Below, piece after piece: positions 59,476 to 64,000 of a DNA stretch of 64,000 nt (position 1 is the stretch's first letter; each line of letters begins with the position of its first letter). Source of the DNA: UBA4427 sp045106235 (lineage in GTDB: Bacteria > Myxococcota_A > UBA9160 > UBA4427); NCBI GenBank assembly GCA_045106235.1, contig JBGCEJ010000014.1, forward strand, positions 23,582 to 87,581, read 5' to 3'. The notes under the pieces were generated by a model. The model saw only the letters and a program-made list of their open reading frames with translations, had not been told where the DNA came from and did no database searches. The position numbers and the translations under genes were made by a program.

Positions 59476-61317
59476 GTGCATCGTCTCTTCGCTCTCATCG
59501 TCTTGGTCCTCGCGCAGGGCCTCGGTTGTACTTCTTCATCGCCGATGCGCGCCGTGCTCGCAGGCTCAGCCTCCACGCCCTCCACGCCTACCTCGACCTT
59601 GAACGCCGCCGCACGCGAAGTCGCCCCCGCCGTTCATCCCGAACTCCAAAAACTCGCAGACCGCGTCAGCGAGCCGCGGATCATCCGCGTTTCCGAACGC
59701 GTCTACGTCGCGTACTCCTATGATTTCGCCAACATCACTTTCATCGAAGGCGATTCAGGCATCATTGTCATCGACGCGGGCTGGGCCACCGACGCCGCGA
59801 CCGAGGCGATCGAAGCCTTCCGCAGCGAGATCAGCGATAAGCCCATCGTCGCCCTGATCTATTCCCACGGTCATGCGGACCATGTCGGCGGCGGCGCTGC
59901 ATTCGTCGAAGCCGCGAAGGCCGCGGGTGGCCAGCTCAAGATCTACGCCGAGAAAAGCTGGAAGGAGTATCAGCTCGAACGCGTCGCCCCCTCCTCCACC
60001 CATTTCCTGATCCGAGCCGCAGCGCAGATGGGACTCGTTCTGCCCGCCGGACCGGCAGGTCGAATGCCAACCGGCGGCGGCAAGCTCCGCGCCACCGCGT
60101 TGGGCTTTCGCTATCAGCCCGTCACCAACGAGATCGACGGCGAGACGATGCTAACGATTTCAGGGGTTCGGATTCTGGCCAAGCCGATGCCTTCCGAGAC
60201 CGGGGATCAGCTGCTTTTTTGGCTTCCCGACGAGAAAGTCGCCTTCGCCGGCGATATCGCGGCGGGTGATCTCCCGATTCTCTCGACGCCCCGCAACGAA
60301 CGCGGCCGCGTCCCAACCGGGTTCATTGACGGCACCGAATGGCTCCTGTCTCTTCCACTCGACGCCCTCATCGCCGGCCACGGTCTCCCCACCCTCGGCA
60401 ACGAAAAGGCCGTCCACTCGCTGAGCGCTTACCGGGACGCATCGCAGTTCATCTTTGATCAAACCATCCGCGCGCTCAACGCGAACCTCAGCCTTGAGGA
60501 GGCAGCGCAGGCTGTCCAGTTCCCCCCGCATCTCGCGGAGCATCCGCTCCTCCAAGGCCACTACCATCGGCTTCCTTGGGTCGTGAAGGGCGTATACACA
60601 CGTTACGGCGGCTGGTTTCAAGGCGATGCCGCGACGCTCAATCCACTTGCGCCGTCCGCGGAAGCGGAACGCATGATCCGTCTCGCGGGGGGCGCCGATC
60701 AACTGCTCGCCGCGGCCGAAGCCGCCTTCGCAAGCGGCGATTACGCCTGGAGCGCCCAGCTCGCGGGCTACCTCATCGAAGGCTCCGCCCTGCGGCAGCG
60801 TGCGGTCCCCCTCAAATCCGATGCCCTCCGTGCCATGGCCTACGAGTCCGATAGCGGAAACCAGCGGAACTATATGCTGACCCAAGCCTTCGCAATGAGC
60901 GGCAAGATCGACTTCGCCCGAACGCGGCGCGCGCCCAAACCACCCGAGCTTCTCCGTATGCTCGAAACGAAGGAACTTTTTCGTCTCGTCGGTCCGAATC
61001 TCAACCCCGCGCTCTGCCTCGATGACGAGATCACCGTCGGCTTCCAACTGACAGACCTCGGCGAAGAGCATGGCTATACCGTTCGTCGGGGTGTCGGTCA
61101 CTATCGCGGGGCGATGGGCGTTCGGGGCTCGAATGGCCGTTCAGCGCCGCGCCCCGATGTGCGCATTGCGCTCACTCGGGAGACCTTTGAAGCGCTTCTC
61201 GGGAACCGGATGACCTGGTCAAACGCACTTCGAGAAGGATGGGTTCGCGTCGAAGGCGAAACGAAAACCCTAGAACGTTTCCTGTCCTTCTTTGATGGCT
61301 GGAACGTCGCTTCTTAG
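59476..61317 (+). CDS. Alkyl/aryl-sulfatase-like MBL lipoprotein
   Basis: A 613-residue protein. I take GTG 59476 (GAGG 7 bp before) as start, which gives a perfect short lipoprotein signal peptide MHRLFALIVLVLAQGLGC; ATG 59383 is possible but adds a 31-residue hydrophilic lead. The zinc motif is IYSHGHADHVGG, followed by FAGDIAAGDLPI; the dimerisation helices HYHRLPWVVKGVYTRYGGWFQGDAA are nearly those of SdsA1-type enzymes, and a C-terminal SCP2-like domain (ITVGFQLTDLGEEHGYTVRRGV...LTRETFEALLGNRMT) completes the three-domain layout. Likely hydrolyses alkyl sulfates or related esters in the periplasm. Confidence 0.88.
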   Translation: MHRLFALIVLVLAQGLGCTSSSPMRAVLAGSASTPSTPTSTLNAAAREVAPAVHPELQKLADRVSEPRIIRVSERVYVAYSYDFANITFIEGDSGIIVIDAGWATDAATEAIEAFRSEISDKPIVALIYSHGHADHVGGGAAFVEAAKAAGGQLKIYAEKSWKEYQLERVAPSSTHFLIRAAAQMGLVLPAGPAGRMPTGGGKLRATALGFRYQPVTNEIDGETMLTISGVRILAKPMPSETGDQLLFWLPDEKVAFAGDIAAGDLPILSTPRNERGRVPTGFIDGTEWLLSLPLDALIAGHGLPTLGNEKAVHSLSAYRDASQFIFDQTIRALNANLSLEEAAQAVQFPPHLAEHPLLQGHYHRLPWVVKGVYTRYGGWFQGDAATLNPLAPSAEAERMIRLAGGADQLLAAAEAAFASGDYAWSAQLAGYLIEGSALRQRAVPLKSDALRAMAYESDSGNQRNYMLTQAFAMSGKIDFARTRRAPKPPELLRMLETKELFRLVGPNLNPALCLDDEITVGFQLTDLGEEHGYTVRRGVGHYRGAMGVRGSNGRSAPRPDVRIALTRETFEALLGNRMTWSNALREGWVRVEGETKTLERFLSFFDGWNVAS

Positions 61318-61396
61318 TCCTCGCGGGCCGGGATCGCCGGTCGGGGCAGCGGACCGACAACGCGTCGGCGCAGCGCCTCGGCTAAATCCGCCATCC

Positions 61397-62956
61397 TCAA
61401 AGATGCCGCGCCAGATCCCGTCCGAGTCCCATCACGATCGCGAGAACGACGAGCGCAAGCGGGAATCCCAACACGATCGATGCCGACTGCAAGGCCGTCA
61501 GCCCTCCGGCCCGCAGCAAGATTGCCGCAACCGCCGCAAGACTGATCCCCCAGAAGACTTTCGCTCCCGGCCGGTCCTCCACCCCGAGTAAATGGCAGAT
61601 GATCAGAACGGCCGAGTCGAGCGAAGTAATCAGCCAGGTGAGAAGCAAGAACGAGGCGGTCGCGATCATCCCCTGAGAGAGCCACCGCGGCCCCAGCTGA
61701 TCGATGACCGCCACCAGTCCCTGGCCGTAGTCTTGATTCACGGGCCCCGAGACCGAACCGGGCATCGCCGCTTCCAGAGAGAGCGCCGTACCTCCGAGCA
61801 CGACCATCCAGACGACGGTGACTCCGGACGGGACCAGCATCACCGCAAGAACAAACTCGCGAATCGTCCGTCCTTTTGAGATCCGAGCAATGAACAGACT
61901 CACAAAGGGCGTCCAGGCGAGCCACCAGCCCCAGTAGAAGATGGTCCAGTCCGCCTGCCAAGCGCGCTCGTTCACAGTCTCCCCCAGCCAGAGCCCCGTC
62001 GGAATCGCGCTGAGCCCATAGTCGAAGAGCGTGGGCAAGAAGCGCTGAAACAATTCCAAAGTGGGTCCCGCGAAGAGAAAGGCCAGAACCAGAGCGGCAC
62101 TCACCCACACGTTCAGTTCCGAAAGCCGCCGGATTCCGCGCGCAAGCCCCGTCAGGGCCGACGTCACCCCGAGCGCGCAGATCGCGAAAATAATCACAAC
62201 CTGCTGCGACATGCCGACCGGGATCCCGGTGAGCGAGGCAAAGGTCGAATTCATGCTGCTCGCCGAGAGTCCAATCGAGGTAGCCACCCCGGCCACGGTC
62301 CCCAGCAGCGCCAGAAGATCAATTAAGCGCCCGGGCCAGCCCGCCAGCCTCTCCGCTCCGAGCAGAGGATAGAGCGCTGTACTGAAGCGAAGCCGCTGGT
62401 CATGGCGATAGGCGTAAATCGAGATCGCCAAGGCCGCGAGAACATAAAGCGCCCAGCCATGAACGCCCCAATGCAGCAACGTGATCCGCATTCCCCAGAC
62501 GGCACGCTCCGAAGCGTCCGCAATCACGCTCCCACTATTGTCGACCGGCAGGAAGGGATTCGACTGCGCATGCAGAATCGGCTCCGCAGTCGCCCAGTAG
62601 AGCAGCCCCGAAGCCAACCCTGCTGAGAAAAGCATGGCGAACCAAGACAGTCGCGAGAAGGCCGGGCGGTCTTCCTCGGTCCCGAGTCGAAGCCGCCCAC
62701 TTGGCAGAATCGCCGCGATCAAAACCGCAAGGACCGACAGATTCACCACGAGTACAAAGAGCCAATCAAAACGCCCGACGACGAAATGCTTAGCGCTCCC
62801 AAGCGCGCTCATGGTCGAATCGACCGAGATCAAGCCGAAGAGAATCGCCCCAACGACAAGAACCAACGCGACGCGAGCCAGTCCGCCCTCGAGCCCAAGA
62901 ACGACAAGCCAAGAGGCCGAGCTTTCAGGACCCGACGGCGATCGCGGTTCCGACAA
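61397..62956 (-). CDS. BCCT-family betaine/choline/carnitine-type transporter
   Basis: A 519-residue secondary transporter with about twelve transmembrane helices. WTIFYWGWWLAWTPFVSLFIARISKGRTIREFV is the BCCT signature (given here in full only for its parts WTIFYWGWW and ARISKGRTIREF), and GLASGLLYWATAEPILH the TM3 motif. It takes up trimethylammonium or sulfonium osmolytes or carbon sources. The start is TTG 62956, 8 bp after the amidohydrolase gene, so co-transcription with that gene is likely. Substrate not resolvable from sequence. Confidence 0.9.
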   Translation of the reverse strand: MSEPRSPSGPESSASWLVVLGLEGGLARVALVLVVGAILFGLISVDSTMSALGSAKHFVVGRFDWLFVLVVNLSVLAVLIAAILPSGRLRLGTEEDRPAFSRLSWFAMLFSAGLASGLLYWATAEPILHAQSNPFLPVDNSGSVIADASERAVWGMRITLLHWGVHGWALYVLAALAISIYAYRHDQRLRFSTALYPLLGAERLAGWPGRLIDLLALLGTVAGVATSIGLSASSMNSTFASLTGIPVGMSQQVVIIFAICALGVTSALTGLARGIRRLSELNVWVSAALVLAFLFAGPTLELFQRFLPTLFDYGLSAIPTGLWLGETVNERAWQADWTIFYWGWWLAWTPFVSLFIARISKGRTIREFVLAVMLVPSGVTVVWMVVLGGTALSLEAAMPGSVSGPVNQDYGQGLVAVIDQLGPRWLSQGMIATASFLLLTWLITSLDSAVLIICHLLGVEDRPGAKVFWGISLAAVAAILLRAGGLTALQSASIVLGFPLALVVLAIVMGLGRDLARHL

Positions 62957-62964
62957 ATGCGCGA

Positions 62965-64000
62965 TCAGGCCGCGCCGCGAATCGCGACGAGCTCCGGTCC
63001 GATGCGCTCCGCTACCGGCTGAAGCGCGTCCACATCAAAGCCGTAGACCGCCGCGGCATTCCCGCCCAACAGAGCCGCAATTTCATCCTCGGGGTACGCC
63101 CCCATCGTTTCATTCAGGGCATGCATCGTGTTAGGCCAAGTCCCCTCAAGGTGCGGATAGTCGGACCCCCACATCAATTTATCTAAGCCGATTTCGTGCC
63201 GATCCTCGCCTTCGTGCGCCGGCATGAACGATGCCCCAATGAAACATTGGCGCTGGAAGTACTCCGTTGGCCCAAGCGAAAGCCCCTTCGTGAAATGCTT
63301 AAAGATAGGGTCGGCGGACTTGAATTCGAGAACGCGCAGCGTCTCCAAAATCCAGGAACATCCCGTTTCTGTGAAGACCATCTTCAGTCCTGGATGACGC
63401 TCGAAAGCGCCCGACCAGAGCAGCGCCGCAAAGGGCCGATGGGCGAACATATCCACCTCGGTGATGTACATCGCGGTCGCGCAAGCCTCGTCGCCATAGT
63501 CCGGAGACCAGCTGGAATGAACCTGCAGCGGCATGTCCAACTCTTCACAAACGGCCCATAACGGTTCATAGCGCGAGTGATGGTAGAAGGGCTGCTCGCC
63601 GGTCGTCCCTGGAAGCAGTACCCCGCCCCAAAGCCCGGCGGCCTTCGCTGCGCGCACTTCCGCCACGGCCACGTCGATATCGTGGATGCCGATCACTGCG
63701 ACGCCCGCATGCCGCCCTGGATTCGAATTGCAAAGCTCCGCGAGCCACCGGTTATACGCGCGGTTCCCGATATCGCTCAGCTCGGGCTCCGCGTCCCCTC
63801 GGAACTGGAGCAGCGAAGCGCCGAAAGGAACCATCTGCGGAAAGATGACTTCCCCGGCAACACCATCCGCCTCAAGCTCCTCGAGGCGGACCTTTGCGTC
63901 CCACTCTCCGCGCCGAGGCGCGAACGCGCTTTCGCCGTCCTCGAGCATCCCGCGAACAACCTCGTCCGTCAGATCTTCAGGCAGCATAGGCGCCGTATTG
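62965..64000 (-). CDS. Amidohydrolase family protein (PF04909 type), 5' partial
   Basis: At least 340 residues; the frame is open through the right window edge, so the N-terminal barrel strand with D-x-H is missing. GEVIFPQMVPFG, LQVHSSWSPDYGDEA, FTETGCSWILETL and MWGSDYPHLEGTWPNT are PF04909 motifs and align well with the gene at 56489-57736. ATG 63987 is probably internal. The BCCT gene follows after 8 bp, so the transporter may bring in the substrate or a related compound. Confidence 0.85.
   Translation of the reverse strand, partial: NTAPMLPEDLTDEVVRGMLEDGESAFAPRRGEWDAKVRLEELEADGVAGEVIFPQMVPFGASLLQFRGDAEPELSDIGNRAYNRWLAELCNSNPGRHAGVAVIGIHDIDVAVAEVRAAKAAGLWGGVLLPGTTGEQPFYHHSRYEPLWAVCEELDMPLQVHSSWSPDYGDEACATAMYITEVDMFAHRPFAALLWSGAFERHPGLKMVFTETGCSWILETLRVLEFKSADPIFKHFTKGLSLGPTEYFQRQCFIGASFMPAHEGEDRHEIGLDKLMWGSDYPHLEGTWPNTMHALNETMGAYPEDEIAALLGGNAAAVYGFDVDALQPVAERIGPELVAIRGAA

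Noticed and set aside
1..64000. tRNA, rRNA or mobile-element genes
   Set aside because: I looked for cloverleaf ends, conserved rRNA stretches, transposase motifs and terminal inverted repeats and saw none I could support.

Overview
The window is GC-rich, densely coded DNA from a Gram-negative bacterium. It has lipoprotein signal peptides, PEP-CTERM sorting tails, a long-form Pst phosphate transporter, several acyl-CoA and steroid-type catabolic genes, many glutathione-transferase-like genes and a probable selenoprotein. Together these suggest a deltaproteobacterial, Myxococcota or Binatota-like environmental organism, possibly marine. This is an inference from gene content; there is no rRNA or other marker gene. 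I found no tRNA, rRNA, CRISPR array, transposase, integrase or phage genes.

Layout. 1-4.2 kb: a secreted LamG/repeat protein (cut by the window edge), a DUF2330 protein and an RnfD-like membrane protein. 4.3-9.2 kb: a tight four-gene phosphonate operon: a CDP-glycerol-glycerophosphotransferase-like enzyme, a cytidylyltransferase-PEP mutase fusion, phosphonopyruvate decarboxylase and a phosphonoacetaldehyde-reductase-like alcohol dehydrogenase. It looks built to make 2-hydroxyethylphosphonate (HEP), activate it as CMP-HEP and attach it to a cell-surface polymer. 9.2-18.8 kb: housekeeping and accessory genes (spermidine-synthase-like, GST, hydrolases, TrmJ, MscS channel, methyltransferase, secreted protease, SDR). 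18.9-27 kb: the complete phosphate regulon phoB-phoR-pstS-pstC-pstA-pstB-phoU, with Pho-box-like repeats upstream of phoB and pstS. 27-33.8 kb: thiolase, SDR, GSTs, amidohydrolase and an uncharacterised HxD...H protein. 33.9-39.8 kb: a glycosyltransferase carrying a C-terminal Trp-rich (TIGR02450-like) module, then an opposite-strand operon GntR-trpB-trpA-(RluA N-terminal-domain protein)-RluA with a perfect 18-bp palindrome at its head. 39.8-46 kb: lipoprotein, three GST-like proteins, a secreted dockerin-like protein and, between them, a peroxiredoxin whose peroxidatic Cys codon is TGA, followed by a bSECIS-like hairpin. 46-48.5 kb: an SPFH/HTH protein with a double zinc-ribbon membrane protein. 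48.5-57.7 kb: paired acyl-CoA dehydrogenases, cytochrome P450 with thioesterase, acetoacetate-decarboxylase-like enzyme, MarR regulator with a strong operator, and an amidohydrolase. 57.8-64 kb: two divergent metallo-beta-lactamase-fold lipoproteins of the alkylsulfatase type, a BCCT transporter and a second amidohydrolase cut by the window edge.

Main points of interest are the TGA-containing peroxiredoxin at 41708-42325, whose reading frame is broken if TGA is read as stop, and the HEP-type phosphonate operon at 4361-9179. Secondary points are two domain rearrangements (glycosyltransferase-TIGR02450 fusion; RluA split into two translationally coupled genes), the SPFH-HTH fusion, and several well-formed operators and tandem repeats in intergenic DNA.
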